Below, one piece after another: positions 42,201 to 63,300 of a DNA stretch of 64,000 bases (position 1 is its first letter; each line of letters opens with the position of its first letter). Source of the stretch: Mesostigma viride (lineage: Eukaryota > Streptophyta > Mesostigmatophyceae > Mesostigmatales > Mesostigmataceae); NCBI GenBank assembly GCA_009746045.1, contig RPFO01000485.1:762383-826382 (forward strand). Direction: 5' to 3'. Position numbers and translations under genes: made by a program. The notes under the pieces are model-generated. The model saw only the letters and a program-made list of their open reading frames with translations. It did not search any database and was not told the DNA's origin.

Positions 42201-42890
42201 AGTGTGTGCGCATGTGTTAGCGTGCATGTGCGCACGTGGGTGTGTGCATGTGTGCATGTGTGCATGTGTGCGTGTGTGCGTGTGTGCGTGTGTGCATGTG
42301 TGCATGTGTGCGTGTGTGCGTGTGTGCGTGTGTGCGTGTGTGCTGTGTGCGTGTGTGCGTGTGTGCGTGTGTGCGTGTGTGCGTGTGTGCGTGTGTGCGT
42401 GTGTGCGTGTGTGCGTGTGTGCGTGTGTGCGTGTGTGCGTGTGTGCGTGTGTGCGTGTGTGCGTGTGTGCGTGTGTGCGTGTGTGCGTGTGTGCGTGTGT
42501 GCGTGTGTGCGTGTGTGCGTGTGTGCGTGTGTGCGTGTGTGCGTGTGTGCGTGTGTGCGTGTGTGCGTGTGTGCGTGTGTGCGTGTGTGCGTGTGTGCGT
42601 GTGTGCGTGTGTGCATGTGTGCATGTGTGCATGTGTGCGTGTGTGCATGTGTGTATGTGTGCATGTGTGTATGCGTGCGTGTGTGCATGTGTGTGTGTGT
42701 GTGCGTGTGTGCATGCGTGCATGTGTGCATGTGTGCATGTGTGCATGTGTGCATGTGTGTATGTGTGTGCGTGTGTGCATGTGTGTGTGAACATTTGTGT
42801 GCATGTGTAGTATGTGGGCGTGTGTGTGTGAACATTTGTGTGCATGTGCAGTATGTGGGCGTGTGTGTGTGTGCATGTGTGTGTGCTGGG
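42201..42890 (+). repeat. GTGTGCGT/GTGTGCAT simple-sequence array
   Basis: About 690 bp of alternating purine-pyrimidine repeats. The core 42305-42612 is almost pure (GTGTGCGT)n, with GTGTGCAT variants on both sides. Such sequence readily adopts Z-DNA. It is open in several frames on both strands (CVCACVRV or THTRTHAH products), which are artefacts. Confidence 0.95.
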
Positions 42891-43908
42891 GGGTAGGATG
42901 GATAGGGAAAACAAAGAGTGAAAAATGCAAGGTGTGGGGGAGTTCAATGTTTCACCTCGCGGCAAAAGTCATTGTGCCTGCCGCGTGTATTGACAAGCAG
43001 CTGTGGGCACGGTTGCAGCAAGTGAGTACACGCCAAGGGCCTAGACGGTTCATGCACTAGCACACAGCCAATGGGACGAAACATCTGCACATATAACTTG
43101 GGTTCATCAATTCTGCACATTACCGGCTTGGGTTCATCAACTGAATTCTGCACCTTACACTTGCATGGCTCATGGTTTCAATCGCTGCTCAATTGACAGA
43201 AAATGCACAGGCCATCAACATTCAGATATGTTAATCCTGAAAAGTGACCTTCCACACCAGGAGAATGAAGGTCGATGCTGCTTTGACGCATGAGCCTAAT
43301 CCACGTGCTCTCGGAGGTCTCCACCTCGGCAGGAGCACCTGCAGGCGTCGTGGCTCGCTTACCTCAAGCAATATGCGCATGCTGAAAGCTACCGGGGTCT
43401 ATGCAGAGTTACATTATCGGCCCGGACAAAGCACATCTTTCTCGGCAACGAAGCTCTGAGCAGCGCTATATTGTCGTGGCCGGACTTCAATGTCGCCATT
43501 AAAATGTCAAAAGCTGTTTGATTCGTCCAAGGAAAATGCGTGCATGGTAGACAGATAATAAGATGCCCGGGCGTATAGACATGACAAGCAACTGCTTAGA
43601 TGGCGCTCCTCGCGTTTTCCCTCGACTCAGTTCGTAATGGCGCCTAATCCAATGCAGCAAATGCACATGGGTGTGACCAGAATACAGAGCCTAGTGCACG
43701 CGGCATTATTGTTTGGTCTGTCGCACAATTGCTGTTGTGTTTGCAATTATTCTGCTCGCTAAGATGCAGGATTAACTTCGGCTTGATTTCTTAATTACCC
43801 TCGTGTGCAGGTCATACGGCTGACATTCCTCTAGCTTTCGTACAGTAGCCATGGCTGAATTTTGCTTCCAGGTACTGAACAAGTGAACACGGCCTGCACC
43901 TCGACCCC

Positions 43909-44053
43909 CGAAGACGTAAAGGCATTACGTCGGAGTTTAGGTACAGATCTGGAATAAAAAAACAGATCTGCATATACGCCTAGCCATCTGTATTTTTCGG
44001 GCCCTAACTTTACAGATCTGTCAAAAGCCCTTAATTTAATTTAATTTAATTTA
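43909..44053 (-). repeat. Right copy of the ~135-bp inverted repeat
   Basis: Inverse of 40590-40723 with a few differences, followed outside by four TTTAA units. Together the pair bounds about 3.46 kb (40590-44053). Confidence 0.8.
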
Positions 44054-44516
44054 GCCCTTGTACAGCCAGCCATGCTACGTCCTGGCTATGCTTAGCTTCC
44101 TTGCCCACGCTCCTTGTTATGATATGCTCACGCGGGTCTTATTGCACCTATAGATAGCAGCAATGGTGCTCACCACTAGACACTCCCGGCCAGTTAGGCT
44201 CGACGCACGCCCTGATCAAGCAAGCTGTTTCCGGCCCCACCGTCTAGGTCATCTAGTTGCTCTACACGTAAGCCAGCCATAATTTCAATGCACAAGGCTA
44301 CACATTTCCATCACCATTCATATTCATCATCCTGAACGACTCGAACACGCGGACAAGATAACGGCAGGCTCGAGCTACCATGGTCCGGATTCTCCCGATT
44401 TCTGGCCTGCGCTGGTTGTCTCCTTGATAGACCTTGCCGGATCGTCCATCGTGTCCGATTGCTGCTGTGGCATGCCTTAGGCATGAAGGAGAAAGGGGGT
44501 CTAGATGCCCTTTCTT
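44054..44516 (+). repeat. Element A interrupted by element B (nested insertion)
   Basis: 44054-44150 matches the first part of element A at 17285-17380, ending TTATTGCACC. 44152-44431 is a full copy of element B (as at 9996-10278), ending CTGGCCTGCGCTGGTTGTCT CCTTGATA. 44432-44516 resumes element A with CTTGCCGGATCGTCC, TGTCCGATTGCTGCTGTGGC and GAAGGAGAAAGGGGGTC. The order gives the ends of B to within a few bases. Confidence 0.75.
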
Positions 44517-44787
44517 CATTAATTAATAGACACGTGACTGCGTCACGTGAGCACAAGTCCTCAGTGGGAGGGGAAGATGGGATGGAATGGATGGTATAAG
44601 CTATCTAGGTCCTAGTTACAGGGGTGTGGGCACCGCGGCCCGAATCGCTATGAATGCCATACTTGGTCACACGCGGAGCCCCCACAGGCTTGGGGGTGGC
44701 TTCATCACTAGTACTTGCCATCTATCCTTGCGCACCATCTGCCTCCATATTACAGACAAACCAGGAGGCTGCCCGGGGGTGAACCCA
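44517..44787 (-). mobile_element. LINE 3' end, reverse orientation, 5'-truncated
   Basis: The minus strand matches 38045-38340. It runs from CACCCCCGGGCAGCCTCCTG through the 3' UTR (GGTGCGCAAGGATAGATGG, CAAGTGCCATA-like and CCATTCCATCCCATCTTCCC) to TCACGTGTCTATTAATTAAT. Only the last few codons and the tail remain, a typical 5'-truncated insertion. It joins directly to the right edge of element A. Confidence 0.8.
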
Positions 44788-45324
44788 TCATGTCATGAAT
44801 AGTATGGTGTGCATCAGTTCTTTTATGTAATCCGAGAACCTCACTAAATAAGTAGACTTATTTTCACATACAACACGCTTGGAAATACGTGCCATTTTCG
44901 TGCCATTTTCTGATGTCCCAGCCTGCATGTCAAATGCAGGCAACACTAATTGCACCCGGCTGATCATCTTGCCAAGTCTTGTACCACTTGCTATAGCTAG
45001 CGCTCAATATGCTAAATGTACACATGGCAAATCAAACCTGGGATGGTTCTTGCAGCAACCCTGGTGAGCACTTGGAGCGAAGTCCTTTCACCCAAAGAGC
45101 AAATACCCACCTACTTGCCATGCACGATGGCTCTGCCACAAACCAGCTACTACAGTTTACCTGCCCTCATAGTCGTATGGGCACTGTCTCTTCATAATTC
45201 ATGTTCTGCCGCTGCCTTGGCGACACTGCCACTACTTGGGCAGGCTACCAGCGAGACTTAACCCTGAGCATTCTCCAGGGGCACACACGGCACCAATTAT
45301 TTTGTTCCGCCAAAATAGAGCAGC
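44788..45324. other. 3' flank of ATG2
   Basis: About 0.5 kb downstream of the ATG2 stop (gene on the minus strand). No gene supported. A possible 3' UTR/poly-A region cannot be fixed; ACTAAATAAGTAG at 44846 is AT-rich. Confidence 0.35.
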
Positions 45325-55288
<9,964 letters not shown>

Positions 55289-55353
55289 CTGCAGCAGTAC
55301 ATGCCCACCTGCACGTAAGGCATGCGCCATCGCACACTTCCTTGGCCCCTCAC

Positions 55354-58300
55354 CTGCACGTACGACGTGTCCGCCATGCCCGGGAGGCCTGCCATCGTGT
55401 GACGTGCGTCGGCCGCGCCACGCAGGACATCAGCGCCCCCAACCCCAGGCCCCCCCCCCGTGCCCGAAATATGCAGCCCCACGTCCCCCACACAGAGCTG
55501 CACTTTGCCCCCGCGACTGCTCAGCCGAAGCGCGCTCGCCGCACCCACCGCGCACGGGCACATGAGCGGAGAGGGCCCTGCCCTTGAAGGGGATGAGGGT
55601 GGTGGGCAGGGTGGTTGGGGCGGACCCATCAAGGCGGAGCCTTGGCCGTGCGTGCCGCCATTACCACCAGACCGCAAGTCACCCGGCCGTTGCACCGCCC
55701 CTCCACACGATGATGGTGATGATGGTGATGATGGTGATGGTGACGATGGTGGCACAGGCACAAAGCTGACCGCCAGGTCCTGCAACTCAAGGAACAGCTG
55801 CGTCGAACGCGGGGGGTGGCCGCCCATGTCACCACAACCCCTTAGGTCTCCACTGGCTCGCGACCCGCCCACTCCCCCCCCACCACACCCTGGTCGCGCC
55901 AGACCAGCACCAGACCCCTGCGCTGGTTCACCCGACTGTTGTGGTAGCACGGGGGCTGCCGACGAACGCCCCCTCGACACAAAACCCTGCAGCAGCAGCA
56001 GCCACAAAAAGCCGCCGTTGAGGGACCCCAACGTCGCGCCGCGCAGGCTGCCCACCACAACGGCATCGTCGTCCGAGAGGCCAACCCCCGTGTCCTCGTC
56101 ATCACTGCCTGCGCGCCCAAGGACCCTGGGGCCTCCCCCCGCCGCTGCCATCCCTCCCACCGACCCCACTGGCGCCCCCGCAGCCCCATTGACCCCATTG
56201 CTGCTCATGGAAGTGCCATCGCCTTCCCTGGTCACGCCGGTGCAGCCTCCTGCAACCCCCACCCTAGCAACGGCGGGGGGTGCTGCGCCCTTCTCCCCCC
56301 CGCCCCCCCGTCGCCAGCTCACCCGCGCGAGGGTCCCCCCTGCGGTGCCCCTGCGGGGAAGCACGCCAGACCCCCGCGAACCGTCCCCACGCCCGACCGC
56401 ATCATGCGCGAAACAGAGCACCTGCTGGCCGCCACTCCAGAGGACGAGGGGACCGTGGTGGAGCCAAGAATAGCTGGCATCCGGCCCCATCCCTCCCAGT
56501 CCCATGACATGGAACGCCTCCACTCCCTCCATCTCTAATCGGAAGCCCCGCTGCCCTTTCCCTTTCCTGCTGCTGCCACCGACCCAGCCCCCCTCCTCCC
56601 CCATGCTGCTGTCGCTGTCCTCACTGGCCAGTTTGCGACCAAGCGCGGTGAGGGATGCCACGACCGCGGTGGCAAACTTATCGTTGGGGGCGGTGCTGGC
56701 CAGGATGCTGGCGGACGCCACCGCCGCCGCCTCCTGCATCCCGCGGATGTCGACGATGATTGACGCGCAGCGCAGATGGACGCTGGTCTGGTGGCTAGAT
56801 CGCGCCATGGTTGGCACCGCATCGGCAGAGATTTCGCCTTTCTCGCATACGCGGCACCGAACCGCCGCCGCATCGCTGGCTTCTCCATGAGCAGCGAGCC
56901 TCACTGCGCCATGGCCAGACAATTTCCCCGTACCCGTTTCCTGGGTTTCTCGGGCCCATGCACCGGCCATGGTTCTTCCGAATACCCCCCCCCGTTTCCC
57001 GACCCCACCGCCCTCCGCAACCTTCTCTTTTCCCGGCAAGCGATCGCCCTGGATGACCTGATCATGGGGGCCCCGCTCCTGCCGTGTCACCATCACCAGC
57101 TCCCCCCACCTCGCCAGCTCGTCAAAGGCTGCTTTGTCAACGCTGGCCTCCACACGCCCCAGCCGCAGGTCTAGCGCGGCGCATGCACCTTGCACCCCGC
57201 GCTCCCTCACGCGCGCGTGCTCCCCGCTGCTGTCCTCCACCGACACGAGGCTCAGCGTGGTGGTGGCGCCGCTGCCGCTGCTGCTGCGCTGGCCGTCGCG
57301 CACGAGCATGAAGCCCTTGTCTGCCTCCCCCTTGACGAGGCGCCACACGAGAGATAGCAGATCCCCGCCACCACCACCACCGCCGCCACCGCCACCGCCA
57401 CCGCCACCGCCACCACAGCCACTACCGCCTGCCCCACCCACAAACCCACGATCCCCTTTTCTCATGCTGGATGCCGCCCCTGTGCCACCTGCGCCGCCAG
57501 CATTATTGCTAACAGCACTCCCTTGGCTGCTTCCACCGGCGCCACCATTACTGCTGGCAGCCGGACCTGCTCGGGCCCGCACGTGCAGGTGGCCCGCCAC
57601 GCCCGCCTGCCTCGTGGCCTGCCGCTCTCCCAAATAGCTCCCCCCACCCCTGCCACCGGCCGCCATGGGCGCGCAACACAGCGGCACATCAGAGGAGCCT
57701 GCGGGGCGGTCCACTGACGGGAGGATGCCAGCAGAAAGGGCAGCTGCTGCACCTTGGCCCTGCTGGCTCGCCGGCGCCGCGTCCCCCGTTGGCTGCGGTG
57801 TGACCATGAAGAAAGCCACCAGGTGCGGCTCGTGAGGGGGCGGGGGCGAGGGCAGGGAGGGCGGGTGTGGGTCAACGGCACCGTTACGGCACACACCCGT
57901 ACTACTGCTGCCACCGCCACCAAGCATGTCCCATTCGCCATGCACGTTTGTAAGCAAGTACCCCACCGCGCGGGTGATGCCGAAATCCGCCACCAGGGCC
58001 GTGCGGCGGGCAGATTTAGCGTCACCACCGCAACCGCCACTTTGTGCAAACGGGATGTCAGGGCCGGCGCTGGTTGCTGGCACACCGGTGCTTGTTGCTG
58101 TCACACGCGTCGGCGGGTTCCAACGCAGCAGCACACTGGCATCTGCATCCGATAAGGAGGGGGGGGGGCTCTTGGATGAGTCACGAGCTCTTCGATTCGC
58201 TTGCGAGGGAGGACGGCCATTGCTGGCGACGCGGAGGCTGTGGCGTTCGCCAGCGCACGCAGCCTGTGCATCCCCCGCTGCCATGCGGCTATCCGGCGAG

Positions 58301-59575
58301 CAATCGCGTCGCGCCACCTGGCAGATCAGGTCCACCGTGACGATGCTGGCAGAAAAACGGGGGCACAGTGCCGCTGCAACCGCCGCCGCCCTCGCTGATG
58401 CTGTCGCCGACACGATCCTTGCGTCCACGGCTTCCGATAGCAGCGCTCCAATAGAGCTACCACGTGGCGCGTGCGGGTGTTCTGGCACGCACACCACCAC
58501 GCGCACGTGTGGCGCAAAGAGAGCAAACTCGAGGCCCGACGGCGCCGCCTCATCCTCCGCTGTTGAGACACCCTCATCATCCCCCGCACGCCCTCGTCGC
58601 GTATCACAGCCCACCACCCCTTGGCTGCGGTGCCGTGTGCCAGCAGCACGAGCCGCCCCTGCCTGCCCCCTCGTGCCGGCTGCCTCCACTCCACCGTTCG
58701 CAGCACTCTGCGCTCGCGGCCCCTGCCTGCGCTGGCCGTGCTCCGAAGAAAATTCCTTTGAGGAAAAGCGGGCCTTTCGAGCCCGAGGCCGCCCCTCGTG
58801 TGCACCCTGACACGGTTGCTGACACCCGTCACTCCCCTCCCCATGCCGGTACGAGCCCATAGCCGCCCCATTCGCTGCGGCACTTGGCATCCCCCACCCC
58901 TCAACGTGTGCTGCACGTTCACCGACCCCTGCCCCCGCCCATTTTCCACGCTCGCTCCCGATTGGCTGGAACACGCCGGCGAGGGACGCCAGCATACGCT
59001 CCGAGCTGCCGAGTCCCCACCACAGCGTGGCGGGCTCCAGCACCGCACGCACGCGGATTGGCCGGGCCACCGGCTCCCCCTTCATCTCCTCAGCGCCATC
59101 CGCGAGATCACCATCAGCGTCAGCATCCCGGCAAATATCTTCCCCCTTGTTGCTGCTGGCACCCGCATACCCCTCGTCCGCTTCCACAGGTGCAGCTACT
59201 GACGCGGCCAGGTCCAGCGAGAGGGAGATTGCGGGGCAAAAGGACTGCTGCTCGCCGCACCCTCGGTGCACGCATGTCGCGAACCAGCAACAAGGGGGCA
59301 TGGAGCGCTCGTAGATGTCGTTGCGGTTGTTAGCATCGTGCTCGTTGCGGCTGCCAGTAGACACATCGTGCGAGCGGGCGCGAGTAGCACCTGACACGTG
59401 GCCCTTCTCCCCCTCCATCGCCATCACGCAGCCCTTGACTTGCACCAGCCGGCGCCACGCGACGCCCGTGGCCGCGAGATCCGCCACGCTGCACGCGGGG
59501 GAGGGGGCGGATGGCTTCCTTGTGTCTCTGATGTCGGCATCGGGGGACGCCACGCCGGAGCCTCCGTCCTGCCAA
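55354..59575 (-). CDS. ATG2: ATG2, giant central exon
   Basis: Same gene as 45325-55288. The exon ends at 55354 (TACGTGCAG|GTGAGG, phase 0). Its 5' edge is unresolved: an AG|T acceptor at 59575 is phase-compatible with a donor at 60347, but has a poor pyrimidine tract, so the true edge may lie anywhere in 59150-59930. Seen in order: RVRAVLEPATLWWGLGSSER; LEFALFAPHVRVVVCVPEHP; SIVTVDLICQVA; VADFGITRAVGYLLTNVHGE; a glycine run at 57364-57417; LDLRLGRVEASVDKAAFDEL; LRCASIIVDIRGMQEAA; HVMGLGGMGPDASYSWLHHG; and near the end LELQDLAVSFVPVPP followed by CAVGAASALRLSSRGGKVQL. The alternating short beta-strand segments are what the bridge-like core of ATG2 would give. The rest is Gly/Ser/Ala-rich low complexity, probably disordered loops. 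At over 4 kb this exon alone codes about 1,400 residues. Confidence 0.8.
57364..57417 (+). repeat. (CCACCG)n encoding poly-glycine
   Basis: Nine hexamer units within the ATG2 coding frame, read on the minus strand as about 18 glycines. Confidence 0.85.
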
Positions 59576-59667
59576 CTGTCCGCATCTTCCAAGCTGGAAA
59601 GTCCCGTCCCCCAGCGTGCACAGCCCGGGAGAAGGAAGCCCACAGCCAAAAGGAGGCCCCACAACAC

Positions 59668-59928
59668 GCCGCCACCGCCACCGCCACCGCCATCGCCTCC
59701 GCCACCGCCACCGCCACCGCCACCGCCACCGCCACCGCCACCGCCACCGCCACCGCCACCGCCACCGCCACCGCCACCGCCACCGCCACCGCCACCGCCA
59801 CCGCCACCGCCACCGCCACCGCCACCGCCACCGCCACCGCCACCGCCACCGCCACCTCCACCTCCACCGTTGCCACCGTTGCCACCGTTGCCACCGTTGC
59901 CACCGCCACCGCCACCGCCACAACAGCC
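59668..59928 (+). repeat. (CCACCG)n hexanucleotide array
   Basis: About 260 bp of CCACCG with CCACCGTTG variants at the right end. Read on the minus strand it is a pure glycine frame, so it is either a poly-Gly insert in ATG2 or an intronic array. The candidate splice pair 60347/59575 would make it intronic. Confidence 0.9.
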
Positions 59929-60346
59929 ACCCACAGGGGACACGCACGTGCACGCAAAGCAGTGACAGCAAGCAGCAATCGCCGCAAGGTGCCCCAAGAC
60001 ACACCAAACCGGTTAGTGATCGTACAGCGTGACAGGTGCCAGTGTCAATACTACTCCTGAGCAATCTAGCAGGGTGCCACGCGCGGGCGATGGCGGCATG
60101 GGTTCCGACGGGGGACAAGATGCAAGCACCCGCAAGATAGGGCGTAAATGACAGCAACAAATAAACAACGCGACGTGGTTCACTAACATGCCAAGAAGTG
60201 CTCCCAAACACACGGCCTCCACTTGCCATGCCGTCCATGTCTAACTTTGCCTACGTACGGCGGCCATAAGGGGCCCCCACAATATATGCCATCAATACCC
60301 CATCATTACTACATACATAGGAGCTGGTCTGGCAAGCCATGCCCAC

Positions 60347-63300
60347 CTCAAGCAAAGCGCACACGACGGGCCGCCCTGCCCCGCGCGCCGCAGCCCCCAC
60401 GCGGACCGCCGCCGCCGGCATGCCTCCGCACGGGTGGAAGCGGTCGAAGGTACGGGTGGCAGGATCCCCACGGCCGTGTCCTGCTGGCGCCGCCACGCGG
60501 CCGAAACCACGCACGCGGTGGCGGCACATGCGTCCTCTGGGGAGATGTCGTCATCTCCCGCAACCAGGCTCATAAGACTGCCGCCCATAACGCAAGAGGC
60601 GAAACCATAGCCGCTGGATGCCATCACGTCACGGCCAGCCCCGGGTTGCGGCCGGGAGGCAGCATGGTGGCTGGCATCGCCATTGTAGTTAGTGTGGCAG
60701 CTGTTGTAGTTGCTGTTGTAGTTGGTGTGGCAGCTGTTATAGTTGGTGTGGCAGCTGTTATAGTTGGTATGGCAGCTATTGTAATCGCCGCTGCCATTGT
60801 AGCTGCTGCCGCTGAAAAGGTTGGGGCCTTTGCACGCACTGCCATCAGCCGCGCCCCCCCCCAACGACAGGTGGTACCCCTCCCACACATCAAAATAGTC
60901 CACCGACACTGCCACGCCGGACGGCCGATAGGAGCCATGCGGGGGGCAGCCGGCCTGCACAGGGCAAAGCGGGGCAGCACAGGGCACAAGGAGAAGCCAC
61001 AGGATGTAGGCATCATACCGCAAGGAGAAGCGGAGGAGGGCGGGGGATTGGGCATGCACAGAGCGTGGGTGCAGTGGAGGGGGTGACGAGACAGGACAAA
61101 GGCGGGCGGTTTCGCCTTGAGGCGATCTGGGGGAACATTGACCCGAACGCCTGCAGAGGCAGTGATGGTCTCCTGAGTGAACTGTTCACACACACATCAT
61201 TCTACAAATAGTCGACCACTTAGGTGGACTACCATATACCATATAGGTCTCCCGCACCTTGACAGATGCGGCCACCCCATTTATGTCGACGCAGAGGAAA
61301 CGAGCTGCGCCGTCGCCGTTCACCCCATGTTGACCCACCCCAGCTGCTACTCGGCCTGTGTTCTGATCCGCGCCAGGAGGCGTACTGCCGTCGCACGGGG
61401 CCACATCCACCACCAGCGAGAAGCGGCCACATCGTACGCGCACAACATGCCGTGTGGGCCGCAACGGTGGCAATAAACCACCGCCGCCGATGTCACCCAC
61501 GGACGTGCCCATGAGATGTGAGGACGATGACATCAGCGGGTCCACACGCGTTGCCACCGGTGACATCCTCCCCCCCTTGCCTCTCTCCTCGTCCCCCAGG
61601 CCATTGGTACCAGACGCAAGAACCGTGCTACCGTAAAAGCTCTGCTCGAGCCCCGAGGGCATGCCGAGATCCACCGAGGGGAGGTAGAGGGAGTCGAACG
61701 TGGACCGCGCCCACTCCCACACGCCGCTGGCGGCGCCCGACAGCGCGTCCATGCCCGCCACTGAGGACGACGACGCGCTCGTGTCCACGCAGTCGTAGAA
61801 GTTGTCCGTGCTGGGGGAGGGAGGCGGTGGGATGGGGACGGGTCGATGCATGAGGTGATGAGAAAGATGCAAGAGAGGAGGGGGGGGGGGGGGGCGCAGG
61901 GAGCGGAAGAAAGTCAGTATTTATGTTGCTATTGGACAAAAAAGATCAGGGTGAGGTGAGAAGACGGTGAGACGCGATGCACCGGGGCCAAAAATAGCCC
62001 CGAACAAAGAACGGGTCCTCACACAGCGAGAGCCGACGCGGGATGTCGTGCACAGATGGCCACCCGACCCTCGTACGCAGTGCACAGATGGCAACCTGCC
62101 CCCCTACCCAGTGCAGAGATGGCCACCCAACGCTCGTACGCAGTGCACAGATGGCCACCAGACCCCTTACCTAGTGCACACATGGCCAACGCCCTCGTAC
62201 CTAGTGCACAGATGGCCACCAGACCCCTTACCTAGTGCACAGGTGGCCATCTGCCCAGTTCCACGTCGGCCCGGCCCCTTGGCTCTCCCTGCGCCCCTGC
62301 GCGGCCATGGACATCTGCAGCGGCTGAAGCGGGTGCAAAGGTGGCAGCGGCAGGTCTGACCCCGCCACCATCCCCTCTGCTTGTGGGCCGCCTCCTGGTT
62401 GATGGCTGCCGCCCCCAACCTGCTGCTTGCCGCGCATCCACTCGGAGAGGATGCGCAGGGCCGGTAGACCCTCGCTGCTGGCACCCGCTTCGTTGCCGTC
62501 AACGCCCATGTCCCCCCGAGACTGCCCCCCGTCACTGCCATCCGTCTCCTGGCCCATCAGGCCCTCCACCAGTGACTCCACCAGTGAGGAACGGTGACGA
62601 GCATTAGCATGGGCATGGGCCAGATGGCCCGAACGGGGGGAGCCAGCATGTGCCGAATGACCCGACCGAGACAAGTCATCCACGTGCCGAGGGTGGGGAA
62701 CCCCATCCCTGCTGATACAGGCAGAGTGGCCACTGCCAGCAGACAATACCGGGGCAACCGCAGCACCCACTCCCGCGGTCTGGACAGCAGGACCAGCACC
62801 ACAAGACGAGCAGGAGATGCGGTCACCACCGCACGGGCCCACGCCGCAGAAAGCATCCACAAGCGCAGCCAGGCAAGACACCTGTCCTGGACCCAGCAGC
62901 ACATGCGCTTGGGACACGGAGAGCTGCGCCTCAAGGAAGGGGACGCTGGCTGCCGCTGACGTCACCGCGGCGGTGCCTGCCCATCCCACGTCCAGCATAA
63001 GCACCGCGTCCACAGTGCTGCCATGACTATAATCATCGTCGCCACCCTCACTGCCACTGATGCTGGCATCGGGGTCGACATCGACGTCACCCTCCCCATC
63101 CGTGCAGGTGTTGTGGTGGTAACTGCTGTTGTTGCCGCTGCTGTTGGTGGGTCCTCTGTCGCCCTCCCACGTGCGCGCTAGTTGCGACGCGTCCCCAAAC
63201 ACCAGATGCTGCAGGCGGGGGGGACTCCACGCTACCGTCCCTCCCACCAGCCCGCCCTTCCCTCGGCCACGAGCCGCGAGCTCGTCGCAGCCACCGTGGC

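Noticed and set aside
41844..42965. THTRTHAH and CVCACVRV ORFs of up to 373 residues
   Set aside because: They are translations of the GTGTGCGT array in multiple frames of both strands.
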